DNA of 64,000 bases, taken from positions 124,001 to 188,000 of the forward strand of contig NZ_JACSQJ010000002.1 in the NCBI RefSeq assembly GCF_014836665.1. The letters run 5' to 3'. How positions within the stretch are numbered: the first letter of the stretch is position 1; every line of letters begins with the position of its first letter. Below are positions 35,172 through 43,125 of this stretch, in pieces. The notes beneath the pieces are model-generated. The model was not told the DNA's origin and made no database searches. It worked only from the letters and a program-made list of their open reading frames with translations. A program made the translations under genes and the position numbers. This DNA is from Luteimonas colneyensis. Lineage in GTDB: Bacteria > Pseudomonadota > Gammaproteobacteria > Xanthomonadales > Xanthomonadaceae.

Positions 35172-37082
35172 ATGCCTGCATTCTCCCATGCCGCTGCCGT
35201 CCTGCTGCTGTCCGCCTTCGCCGGCAGCGTCCACGCCGCCAGCGTGTCCGTCGTCGAGATCAACGGCCTCGACGAGGAGATGGAGGACAACGTCCGTACC
35301 TCGCTCTCGCTGGTCGACGCCATCGGCAGCGAGGTGACCTGGCGCCGGCTCGCCTACATGATGCGCGCCGCCGGCGACGAGACCCGCGAGGCGCTGCAGC
35401 CCTTCGGCTACTACTCGCCGCGCATCGTGGTCGAGCGCGTGCGCGGGGGCGACCGCCGCGTCGTGCTCGACACCGCGGCGCAGGAAGAGCAGGAGGCATC
35501 GGACAGCGCAGCGGCGACCGCGCAGGCGGTGCGCGAAGCCGGCAGCACGGCGCGCGCCGCCGGCGACGCCCAGGCACCGGTGTCGGTGGTGATCACGGTG
35601 GAGCCGGGCGAGCCGGTGCGGGTGCGCCGCGCCGACATCGCCATCCTCGGCGACGGCAACGACGACCGCTACCTGCAGGACGAGCTCGAGGACTTCATCC
35701 CGCGCGAAGGCTCCATCCTCCACCACCCGTCCTACGAGGCGAGCAAGACCCGGATCAGCCGCCGCCTCGCCGAGCGCGGCTATTTCGACGCCGACTTCAG
35801 CGCGCGCCGCGTGGCGGTGACGCGCGCCGAGCAGGCCGCCGACATCGAACTGGTGTGGACCAGCGGCGAACGCTATGACATGGGCCCGACGCGCTTCGTG
35901 CAGGCGCCGGCCGAGGTGGTCAACCCCGCGCTGCTGGAGCGCCTGGTGTACTGGGACGAAGGCGAGTACTACCACCAGGGCCGCCTCGACCGCCTGCGCA
36001 CCTCGCTCGCCCGGCTCGACTACTTCAGCCGCATCGACATCACCCCGCGCCCCGAGGACGCCGTCGACGGCGGGGTGCCGGTGGATGTCGCGCTCACCCC
36101 CGCCAAGCGCGACGTCTACACCGCCGGCCTGAGCTACGGCACCGACAGCGGCGCCGGCATCCGGCTCGGGCAGGAGCGCCGCTACGTCAACCGCCGCGGC
36201 CACAAGGCGCTGTGGCAGGTGGACTACGCGCGCAAGCGCAAGACGCTGTCGCTGCAGTACCGCATCCCCGCCTTCCGCTGGCTCGACGGCTGGTACACGG
36301 TGGGCCTGCAGGCCGCCGACGAGCAGACCGACTACATCGACAGCCGCCGCGTCGAGTTCGCCGCCAGCCGCAGCGGCCAGTACAGCCGCAACCTCAACCT
36401 GGTGGCCTCGATGCACGCGCTGCGCGAGCGCTGGGCCTACGAGTACGAGGACGACGGCGATCCGTCGACGCCGGCGCTCTACCGCTATGCCACGTTCACC
36501 TATCCCTCGCTGCGCGCGACCTACGTCGACCTCGACGACACCCTGTTCCCGCGCAGCGGCTACAGCGGCAGCCTGATGCTGCGTGGCGGCGTGGAGGGCG
36601 CGGGCTCGGAGGCCAGCTTCTTCCAGGCGCACGCGCGCGCGCACTGGTACCTCGGCTTCGGCGAGAGCGACCGGCTGATCCTGCGCGGCGAATGGGGCCG
36701 CACCGAGACTAGTGCACTGGTCGACATGCCGCCCAGCCTGCGCTTCTACGCCGGCGGCGATGGCAGCATCCGCGGCTACGAATGGCGCGAGGTCGGCCCG
36801 CGCGTGGTCGATGCCAACGACAAGGGCTTCGCGCTCGGCGCGCGCCACGTGGTCAGCGCGAGCGCCGAGTACGAGCACTATTTCGGCGGCGGCCCCTGGG
36901 GCATGGCGGCCTTCGTCGACACCGGCAGCGCCTTCGACGGCTCGCCGGAGCTGCGCACCGGCGTCGGCGTCGGCCTGCGCTGGCAGACCCCGGTGGGCCC
37001 GCTGCGGCTGGACGTCGCGCGCGGCCTGGACGACCCGGATTCGCCCTTCACCCTGCACCTCAACATCGGCACCAGCCTCTGA
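35172..37082 (+). CDS. tamA: Outer-membrane translocation/assembly factor TamA
   Basis: A 636-residue Omp85-superfamily protein: signal peptide (to about residue 22), POTRA domains (about 23-310; a first one with SVSVVEINGLDEEMEDNVRT), then a 16-strand beta-barrel with YGTDSGAGIRLGQERRYVN, LRATYVDLDDTLFPRSGYSG and the lid-lock motif region RFYAGGDGSIRGYEW, which contains the RGY signature. An Ala/Gln-rich insertion around residues 95-135 interrupts the POTRA region. TamA works with TamB in phospholipid transport/outer-membrane protein insertion. Its TGA overlaps the tamB ATG (TGATG). Confidence 0.93.
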   Translation: MPAFSHAAAVLLLSAFAGSVHAASVSVVEINGLDEEMEDNVRTSLSLVDAIGSEVTWRRLAYMMRAAGDETREALQPFGYYSPRIVVERVRGGDRRVVLDTAAQEEQEASDSAAATAQAVREAGSTARAAGDAQAPVSVVITVEPGEPVRVRRADIAILGDGNDDRYLQDELEDFIPREGSILHHPSYEASKTRISRRLAERGYFDADFSARRVAVTRAEQAADIELVWTSGERYDMGPTRFVQAPAEVVNPALLERLVYWDEGEYYHQGRLDRLRTSLARLDYFSRIDITPRPEDAVDGGVPVDVALTPAKRDVYTAGLSYGTDSGAGIRLGQERRYVNRRGHKALWQVDYARKRKTLSLQYRIPAFRWLDGWYTVGLQAADEQTDYIDSRRVEFAASRSGQYSRNLNLVASMHALRERWAYEYEDDGDPSTPALYRYATFTYPSLRATYVDLDDTLFPRSGYSGSLMLRGGVEGAGSEASFFQAHARAHWYLGFGESDRLILRGEWGRTETSALVDMPPSLRFYAGGDGSIRGYEWREVGPRVVDANDKGFALGARHVVSASAEYEHYFGGGPWGMAAFVDTGSAFDGSPELRTGVGVGLRWQTPVGPLRLDVARGLDDPDSPFTLHLNIGTSL

Positions 37083-40000
37083 TGGCGCGCACGCCCGTCC
37101 CCGCCGACGTCAGCCCGGAAGAGCGCGAGCAGCGCATCCGCGAGCTGCGCGCGCGTCGCAAGGCGCGCATGCGCACGCTGGCCCTGCGCAGCGCGGCCGG
37201 CACCACCGTGCTGGTGGCGCTGCTGCTGGTCGCAGGCTGGTGGCTGCTGGGCACGCTCGGCGGCCGCGACTTCCTGCTGGGACAGGTGGTGGCGCGGCTG
37301 CCCGCCGGCACCACGCTGGAATGGCGCGAGGCCGAAGGCCCGGCCTCGGGCCCGCTGACGCTGCACGACGTGGTGTTCCAGCAGCAGGTCTGCCCCGAGG
37401 CCGACGACCAGCCGGTGCCCTACGGCCAGTGCGCCGCGCCCAACACGCTGCGCTTCAGCGCGAAGCGGGTCACCCTGGATCCGGCGCTGCGGCCGCTGCT
37501 CGGGCGCACCCTGCGCCTGGACGCCGCGCAGGTGGAGGGCGCGCTGCTGGAACTGCCGCCGTCCGACGACGGCGAACCGTTCTCGCTGCCGCGCTGGCCC
37601 GAGGTGCTGCCGCGGATCGAGCCGCCGCTGGGCCTGCAGGCGGACGCGATCGAGATCGACGGCTTCCGCGTGCTGCGCGGCGGCGAACCGATGATCGACA
37701 TCGCCGACGTCCGCGGCGGCATGGAGGCGCAGCGCGGCCTGCTGCGGCTGCGCCGGGTGCTGGTGCACAGCGACCGCGGCGACCTGCTCGTCGACGGCGA
37801 ATACGCCCCCGCCGACGACTACCGCATGGACCTCACCGCCTCGGCGCTGTTGCCCGCCCCGCCCGGCAGCACCCGGCCGCGCCTGGGCCTGGTGGCGCGC
37901 GGCGACGTCTCGGCGCTGGACGTGGCGCTGTCGGGGCACGTGCCGGCACCCGTGCGGGCACACATCGGCCTGCGCGGTGCCGGCGCGCCGGAATGGACCT
38001 TCAGCGCGGCGAGCGAAGCCCTGGACCCGGCCCTGCTCGCGGGGCTGGGCGAGCCCGGCACGCCCGTCGCCTTCGACCTGGCCGCGCACGGCACTGGCGG
38101 GCGCGCGCAGCTGCAGGGCGAGCTGGCCTACGGCGAGCTGCAGGCCACCATCCAGCCGTCCGCCGCCATCCTCGAGGAGCAGGTGCTGGAGTTCGATCCG
38201 CTGGTGGTCGACCTGCTCGAGGGCCGCGTCACCGTCACCGGCCGCGGCGACTTCGCCGATCCCCGCGCCGCCGACCTGCGCTACGCCGTGGTCGCCCGCG
38301 ACCTGGCCTGGGCGCCGACGCCCGCGGACGGCGCCGCGCCCGACCCTTCGGCCAGGGTTCGCGCCGACGCCGACCTCGGCATCGCCGGCACCGCGGCGCT
38401 CTGGGCGATCGTCGGCGAGGCGCGGCTGGAGCGCGGCGGCGACCGCGCCGAGGTCGAACTCAGGGGTCGCGGCAACCAGGAACGCATCGACATCGGCAGC
38501 CTGGTCGCAAGCACGCCGACCGGGCGCCTGGACGGCAGCGGGCACGTCACCTGGGCGCCGGCCCTGGCCTGGGAGTTCAACGCCGCGCTGACCGGCTTTG
38601 ATCCCGGCTACTTCGCGCCGGGCTTCGACGGCGCCATCGACGGACGCATCGCCACCACCGGCGGCACCCGCGACGACGGCGGCCTCGACCTGCGCGCCGA
38701 CATCGAAGACCTGGGCGGGCGCCTGCGCGGGCGCGCGCTCGGCGGCCGCGCCGGCTTCGCCATGCGCGGCGCCACGCCCGGCGGCACCGACGCTGCGAGC
38801 TTCGAGGGCGACGCGGCGCTGTCGATCGGCCAGAGCCGCATCGACGCCCGCGGCCGCGTCGACGACCGCATCGACATCCAGGCCTCGCTGGATCCGCTGC
38901 GCCTGGACGACCTGCTGCCCGGCGCCGCGGGCCGGCTCGACGGCCGCCTGGCCGTGGCCGGTGGCCGCGACAGCCCGGACCTGCGCGCCGATCTCGCCGG
39001 CGCCGGCCTGCGTTACGGCGCCTACGCGGCCGAGCGCCTGCAGCTGCGCGGACAGCTGCCCTGGCGCGGCGGTGGCGGCGAACTCCAGGTCGACGCCGGC
39101 GGCGTGCAGGCCGGGATCGCGCTGGACACGCTGTCGGTGCAGGCGCGCGGCGCGGTGGAGGACCTGCGCTTCGACGCCAGCGCGCGCGGCGACATCGGCA
39201 GCGCCTCGCTTTCGGGCAGCGCGCAGCGCGGCGCCAACGGTCGCTGGCAGGGCACGCTCGCCGCGCTGCAGGCCGCGCCCGCGGTCGGCGCCTCCTGGCG
39301 CCTGGAATCGGCGGCGGTGTTCGCACAGACCGCCGGCGGCTTCACGCTGTCGCCGGCCTGCCTGGATTCCGACGTCGGCGGCCACCTCTGCGCCAGCGCC
39401 GACTGGCCGCGGCAGGGCCTCGACATCGACGGCGAGGACCTGCCGCTGGCCCTGGTCGGCCCCTACCTGCCGACGCAGGACAGCGGGCGGCCCTGGCACC
39501 TGGACGGCAGCATCGACATCGACGCCCGCCTGCGGCCCGCGGGCCGGGCCTGGCAGGGGCACTTCAACGTCGCCTCCAGCGACGGCGCGCTGCGCACCAG
39601 CCCGCGCTCGCGCCGCAACGTGCTGTCCTACAGCGGCCTCGCGCTGGACGCGGTGTTCGACGCCAACCGCATCGACGCCAGCCTCGGGCTGGGCTTCAAC
39701 GGCAACGGCCGCATCGCCGCGCGCCTGCGCACCGGCTGGGACGCGTACGCGCCGCTGCAAGGCGAAGTGACCGCGGCCACCAGCGAGCTGACCTGGCTGG
39801 AGCTGTTCTCGCCCGACATCGTCTCGCCCACCGGGCGCCTGGATGCCGACGTCAGCCTGTCGGGCACGCGCGCGGCGCCGGCGCTGGGCGGCTACGCGGC
39901 GCTGTCGGATTTCGCGGCCGAGATCCCGTCGCTGGCGATCGCGATCGTCGATGGCCAGGCGCGGCTGGACGCCCGGCCCGACGGCGACGCCCGCATCAGC

Positions 40001-41011
40001 GGCAGCCTCGGCACCGGCGGCGAGGGCCGGCTGGCGATCGACGGCAGCCTCGGCTGGCGCAGCCCGGGCGCACCGCTGCAGCTGCGCGTGAGCGGCAACG
40101 ACGTGCTGGTGTCCGACACCCGCGACCTGCGCGCCGTCGCCAGTCCCGACATCGAGGTGCGCTACGCCGCCGGCCGTCCGCTGCAGGTCGCAGGGCGCGT
40201 GCTGGTGCCGAGCGCGCGCATGGACCTGGAGCGCCTGAGCGACGGCGTCTCCGCCTCGCCCGACGTGGTGGTGCTGGATCCGGTGGATCCCGAGGAGGGG
40301 CCGTCGATGCCGATGGAGCTCGACCTGACGCTCGCGATGGGCGACGACGTGCACCTCAACGGCTTCGGGCTGGAGGGCGAGCTGACCGGCGAGCTGCGCG
40401 TGCTGTCGCGCGCCGGCCGCGAGATGACCGGGCACGGCCTGCTCGAGGTCGGCGGCCGCTACGAGGCCTACGGCCAGGAGCTCGCGATCACCCGCGGGCG
40501 GCTGTCGTGGTCGAACACGCCGGTGTCCGATCCGCTGCTCGACATCCGCGCCGAGCGCCGCGTCGGCGACGTCACCGCCGGCATCGACGTCGGCGGCCGC
40601 GCCTCGGCGCCGCGCGCGCAGGTGTGGACCGACCCGGCCAGCGATGAATCGGAAGCGCTGGCCCTGCTCGCGCTCGGCCGCCCGCTGTCCAGCCTCAGCG
40701 GCCGCCAGGCCAGCGACATCGACGCCGCCTCGGCCGCGCTCAACGCCGGCGGCAGCCTGCTTGCCGGACAGATCGGCAAGCGCATCGGCCTGGACGATGC
40801 CGGCGTGATGGAGTCGCGCACGCTCGGCGGCAGCGTGTTCGGGATCGGCAAGCAGCTGTCGCCGCGTCTCTACGTCGGCTTCGGCGTATCCCTGCTGGGC
40901 ACCGGCCAGGTGCTGACGCTGAAGTACCTGCTGCGCAAGGGCTTCGACGTCGAGATCGAGTCGAGCACGCTGGAGAGCCGCGGCTCGATCAACTACCGCC
41001 ACGAGCGCTGA
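37082..41011 (+). CDS. tamB: Intermembrane bridge protein TamB
   Basis: A 1309-residue AsmA-like protein anchored by one N-terminal helix (about residues 39-59). It reaches across the periplasm as a long beta-taco of repeated amphipathic strands, and ends in the DUF490/TamB C-terminal domain (for example PVSDPLLDIRAERRVGDVTA, LALGRPLSSLSGRQ and LSPRLYVGFGVSLLGTGQVL). Family members are thought to carry phospholipids between the membranes and assist outer-membrane biogenesis with TamA. Coupled to tamA by a 1-nt overlap. The length is normal (1250-1350). Confidence 0.96.
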   Translation: MARTPVPADVSPEEREQRIRELRARRKARMRTLALRSAAGTTVLVALLLVAGWWLLGTLGGRDFLLGQVVARLPAGTTLEWREAEGPASGPLTLHDVVFQQQVCPEADDQPVPYGQCAAPNTLRFSAKRVTLDPALRPLLGRTLRLDAAQVEGALLELPPSDDGEPFSLPRWPEVLPRIEPPLGLQADAIEIDGFRVLRGGEPMIDIADVRGGMEAQRGLLRLRRVLVHSDRGDLLVDGEYAPADDYRMDLTASALLPAPPGSTRPRLGLVARGDVSALDVALSGHVPAPVRAHIGLRGAGAPEWTFSAASEALDPALLAGLGEPGTPVAFDLAAHGTGGRAQLQGELAYGELQATIQPSAAILEEQVLEFDPLVVDLLEGRVTVTGRGDFADPRAADLRYAVVARDLAWAPTPADGAAPDPSARVRADADLGIAGTAALWAIVGEARLERGGDRAEVELRGRGNQERIDIGSLVASTPTGRLDGSGHVTWAPALAWEFNAALTGFDPGYFAPGFDGAIDGRIATTGGTRDDGGLDLRADIEDLGGRLRGRALGGRAGFAMRGATPGGTDAASFEGDAALSIGQSRIDARGRVDDRIDIQASLDPLRLDDLLPGAAGRLDGRLAVAGGRDSPDLRADLAGAGLRYGAYAAERLQLRGQLPWRGGGGELQVDAGGVQAGIALDTLSVQARGAVEDLRFDASARGDIGSASLSGSAQRGANGRWQGTLAALQAAPAVGASWRLESAAVFAQTAGGFTLSPACLDSDVGGHLCASADWPRQGLDIDGEDLPLALVGPYLPTQDSGRPWHLDGSIDIDARLRPAGRAWQGHFNVASSDGALRTSPRSRRNVLSYSGLALDAVFDANRIDASLGLGFNGNGRIAARLRTGWDAYAPLQGEVTAATSELTWLELFSPDIVSPTGRLDADVSLSGTRAAPALGGYAALSDFAAEIPSLAIAIVDGQARLDARPDGDARISGSLGTGGEGRLAIDGSLGWRSPGAPLQLRVSGNDVLVSDTRDLRAVASPDIEVRYAAGRPLQVAGRVLVPSARMDLERLSDGVSASPDVVVLDPVDPEEGPSMPMELDLTLAMGDDVHLNGFGLEGELTGELRVLSRAGREMTGHGLLEVGGRYEAYGQELAITRGRLSWSNTPVSDPLLDIRAERRVGDVTAGIDVGGRASAPRAQVWTDPASDESEALALLALGRPLSSLSGRQASDIDAASAALNAGGSLLAGQIGKRIGLDDAGVMESRTLGGSVFGIGKQLSPRLYVGFGVSLLGTGQVLTLKYLLRKGFDVEIESSTLESRGSINYRHER

Positions 41012-41038
41012 GCACGAGCACCTGCGCACGCACCCCTT

Positions 41039-41104
41039 GTAGGAGCAGCTACAGCTGCGACCGCGACTGCCGGTGAGTCCGGTCGCAGCTGTAGCTGCTC
41101 CCAC
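41039..41104. repeat. REP inverted pair (GTAG-headed)
   Basis: A left arm starting GTAGGAGCAGCTACAGCTGC (41039-41061) and a reverse-complement right arm (41082-41104, 22 of 23 positions) are separated by 20 nt. The same arms occur at 63444-63520 in comF. GTAG-headed REP palindromes are typical of Xanthomonadaceae and pseudomonads and are mobilised by REP-associated tyrosine transposases. This pair is in the convergent gap after tamB and before the end of the sialidase-like gene, so it could also act as a structural terminator. Confidence 0.9.
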
Positions 41105-41109
41105 AGGGA

Positions 41110-41165
41110 TCGACGATGGGTGACGAGCGATCGGCGGCGATCGGCGATGGGCGATGGGCGACGGT
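41110..41165. repeat. Degenerate 7-bp tandem repeat
   Basis: Directly after the REP pair, about eight imperfect copies of a unit like GATSGGC (GATGGGT, GATCGGC, GATGGGC) occur in tandem. It is non-coding and lies 20 bp before the stop codon of the minus-strand gene. Probably slipped-strand low-complexity DNA. Confidence 0.6.
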
Positions 41166-41184
41166 TGGCGGGACGCGGCGCGCG

Positions 41185-42579
41185 CTATCGCGCCGGGACG
41201 ATGCGCGCGCTGCGCAGGCTGGCGACGCCGTCCTCGACGTCGGTCCAGACCAGGTGGGCGACGCCGCCGGCCACGGCCAGCTGCGGGAAACCGGTGCCGC
41301 GGCCGCGGCCGGCAAGGCGCGCGACCTCGAGCCGCTGGTACTCGGTCGCCAGCTCCGGCGAGCGCCGCGACAGCCACAGCGACTGGCCGTCGCCGTCCTC
41401 GCGCAGCCACACAATCCAGGCCTGGGACTCGTCCAGGGCCACGGCGACGCGGCCGTGCACCGCCTCGCCGGCATCGATCACCACCGGCGCGGCGAAGCTG
41501 TCGCCCGCGTCCGCGCTGTGCGCCACGCGCACCTCGGGCACGTCGCCGGCGGCGGCCGTGTACCAGGCCACGACGGCGGACTCGCCGCGCGCCGCCACCG
41601 CCGGCCCGTTGACCGGGCAGGCCGGCATCACCCAGCCGTCGGCGTGCACCGGCGCCGGCGCGGTCCAGGCCTCGCCGTCCAGGCGCGTGGCCATGATGTC
41701 GCGCACCTCGCCCTCGGCCCGCCCGCGATAGACCAGCAGCGGCCCGCGCGCGGTGACCGCGGCGCTGGTCTGGCAGCAGTCGCAGACGCTGGCGTCGATC
41801 TCGACCTCGCCGCTGCCGCGCAGCGCGGCGTCGAAACCGGCGGCGCGCAGGGTCATCGCGCCGGCGGCACCGTGCGCGCCGCCGCCGTGCGCACTGGTCT
41901 CGCCCTGCTGCACCGATGATCCGCCGGCGTCATCGGCGGAACCGCCCGCCGCAGCCCCACCGTGGCCCGTTGCGACGTCCACCGCCGCCTCGTGTGCACC
42001 CGCGGTGTTGCGTCCGTCCAGCCAGGCGATGCCGAGGCCGCCGCCCGGCCGCGGCCACATCGAGACGAAGCCGTGTTCGGTCTGCGTGCCGTCGGCGTGC
42101 GGACGCACCGGCTCGCTCCAGCGCCGGCCGCCGTCGCGCGAGACCGCGAGCACCACGTCATAGGCATAGGGCGCCTCGCCGTTCTTCTGCAGCCAGTGCG
42201 CCCACAGCGCGCCGTCGGCGGTGGCCATGATGTGCGGGGTGTCGGCCCAGTTGACGAACATGCTGTTGCCGACCGCGATGGTGGTCGGCGCGGTTTCCCA
42301 GCGCGCGCCGGCGAGGTCGTAGCTGGAGAACTGGAAGATGTGTCGGCGCCCGGGCTGCGAGTTGGTCCACGACAGCAGCAGCTTGCCGCCCTCCACGGCG
42401 ACCAGGTCGGGCAGCGCGGAGCCGGGCAGCATCGCCGGCAGCGGCCACTCGGCAACCACGCGTTCGGCCATGGGATCGGCCATGGCGCTGGCGGGGGCGT
42501 CGACGCCGGGCGCCGGCGCCTCGCCGCCGCAGCCGGTGGCGAGGCCCAGCACGGCAAGGGCAAGGATGGCGGTGCGCAT
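41185..42579 (-). CDS. Sialidase-fold (BNR-like) lipoprotein
   Basis: A 464-residue secreted lipoprotein (signal ILALAVLGLATGC, lipobox ATGC). The body is a six-bladed beta-propeller-like protein with several SxDxGxxW-type Asp-box variants: SRDGGRRWSEPVRPHADG, SADAGDSFAAPVV and LDGEAWTAP. Between propeller blades is a Gly/Ala/His-rich insertion of about 45 residues (HGGAAAGGSADDAGGSS, then HGGGAHGAAG), followed by a VCDCCQTS cluster and a nearby PACPVN Cys. The sialidase catalytic residues (Arg triad, Tyr) are not evident, so enzyme activity is not supported. A surface-associated binding or structural role is likely; function unknown. Confidence 0.75.
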   Translation of the reverse strand: MRTAILALAVLGLATGCGGEAPAPGVDAPASAMADPMAERVVAEWPLPAMLPGSALPDLVAVEGGKLLLSWTNSQPGRRHIFQFSSYDLAGARWETAPTTIAVGNSMFVNWADTPHIMATADGALWAHWLQKNGEAPYAYDVVLAVSRDGGRRWSEPVRPHADGTQTEHGFVSMWPRPGGGLGIAWLDGRNTAGAHEAAVDVATGHGGAAAGGSADDAGGSSVQQGETSAHGGGAHGAAGAMTLRAAGFDAALRGSGEVEIDASVCDCCQTSAAVTARGPLLVYRGRAEGEVRDIMATRLDGEAWTAPAPVHADGWVMPACPVNGPAVAARGESAVVAWYTAAAGDVPEVRVAHSADAGDSFAAPVVIDAGEAVHGRVAVALDESQAWIVWLREDGDGQSLWLSRRSPELATEYQRLEVARLAGRGRGTGFPQLAVAGGVAHLVWTDVEDGVASLRSARIVPAR

Positions 42580-42605
42580 GGCCGCAGCGTACCGTGGCGG
42601 CGACC

Positions 42606-42998
42606 ATGTTCACCACCGTCGCCGCCTACTCCGATCCGATGGAAGCGCAGCTCGCGCTCGGCCTGCTGCAGGCCGAGGGCATCCCCGCGCGCCTGGACGA
42701 CATCGGCACGGCGATCGCCAACTGGGAGTGGCGGCTGGCCATCGGCGGCATCCGGCTGCGCGTGCCCGAGGCGCAGGCGATCCATGCGCGGCGGGTGCTG
42801 GCGGCGCTGGAGGCTGGTGAATATGCGCTCGTCGACGACGAGGCGGAGCTGCGCGGCGACCGCGACGACGGCGCGCTGCAGCCGCCCGATCGGGAAACCC
42901 CGTCCAGCCGCATCGCTTGGGCGGCGCTGATGCTGTTCGGCATCCCGCTGCCGTGGCGGCGCCGGACCGGTGCTGCGAAGGCCACGCGCCGCATGTAG
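42606..42998 (+). CDS. DUF2007-like putative signal-transducing protein
   Basis: A 130-residue protein starting MFTTVAAYSDPMEAQLALGL, the N-terminal pattern of the DUF2007 group, which often reads 'hPiEAhlar.LLeaeGI'. A C-terminal hydrophobic stretch with AWAALMLFGIPLPW may be a membrane helix. The ATG at 42606 is chosen because it matches the family N-terminus; a GTG at 42594 adds four residues. The stop codon TAG lies inside a degenerate REP-like fragment (42995-43006). Divergent from the sialidase-like gene with a 26-bp gap. No experimentally known role. Confidence 0.75.
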   Translation: MFTTVAAYSDPMEAQLALGLLQAEGIPARLDDIGTAIANWEWRLAIGGIRLRVPEAQAIHARRVLAALEAGEYALVDDEAELRGDRDDGALQPPDRETPSSRIAWAALMLFGIPLPWRRRTGAAKATRRM

Positions 42999-43017
42999 GA
43001 GCGGCCATGCGCTGCCG
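42995..43017 (+). repeat. Degenerate single REP-like fragment
   Basis: GTAGGAGCGGCC followed by ATGCGCTGCC resembles the first half of the GTAG-headed REP seen elsewhere but has lost its palindromic partner. It provides the stop codon (TAG) of the DUF2007-like gene. The match is partial. Confidence 0.4.
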
Positions 43018-43125
43018 GCACCCGCCTGACGCGGCCCCGCCGCGCTGTCAACGGGTACCGCACGCCGGCACGCGGGGCGACAATCGGCGGCTCCGCGGCA
43101 TCCGCCGCATGACGCAAGCTCCCTG

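Noticed and set aside
36878..41410. Very long open frames on the opposite strand of tamB (about 1500 codons), and similar ones over tex/GGDEF and the T3SS operon
   Set aside because: They are Ala/Arg/Gly-rich shadow frames created by strong third-position G/C bias of the real genes; no family motif, no ribosome site and they cross known genes.
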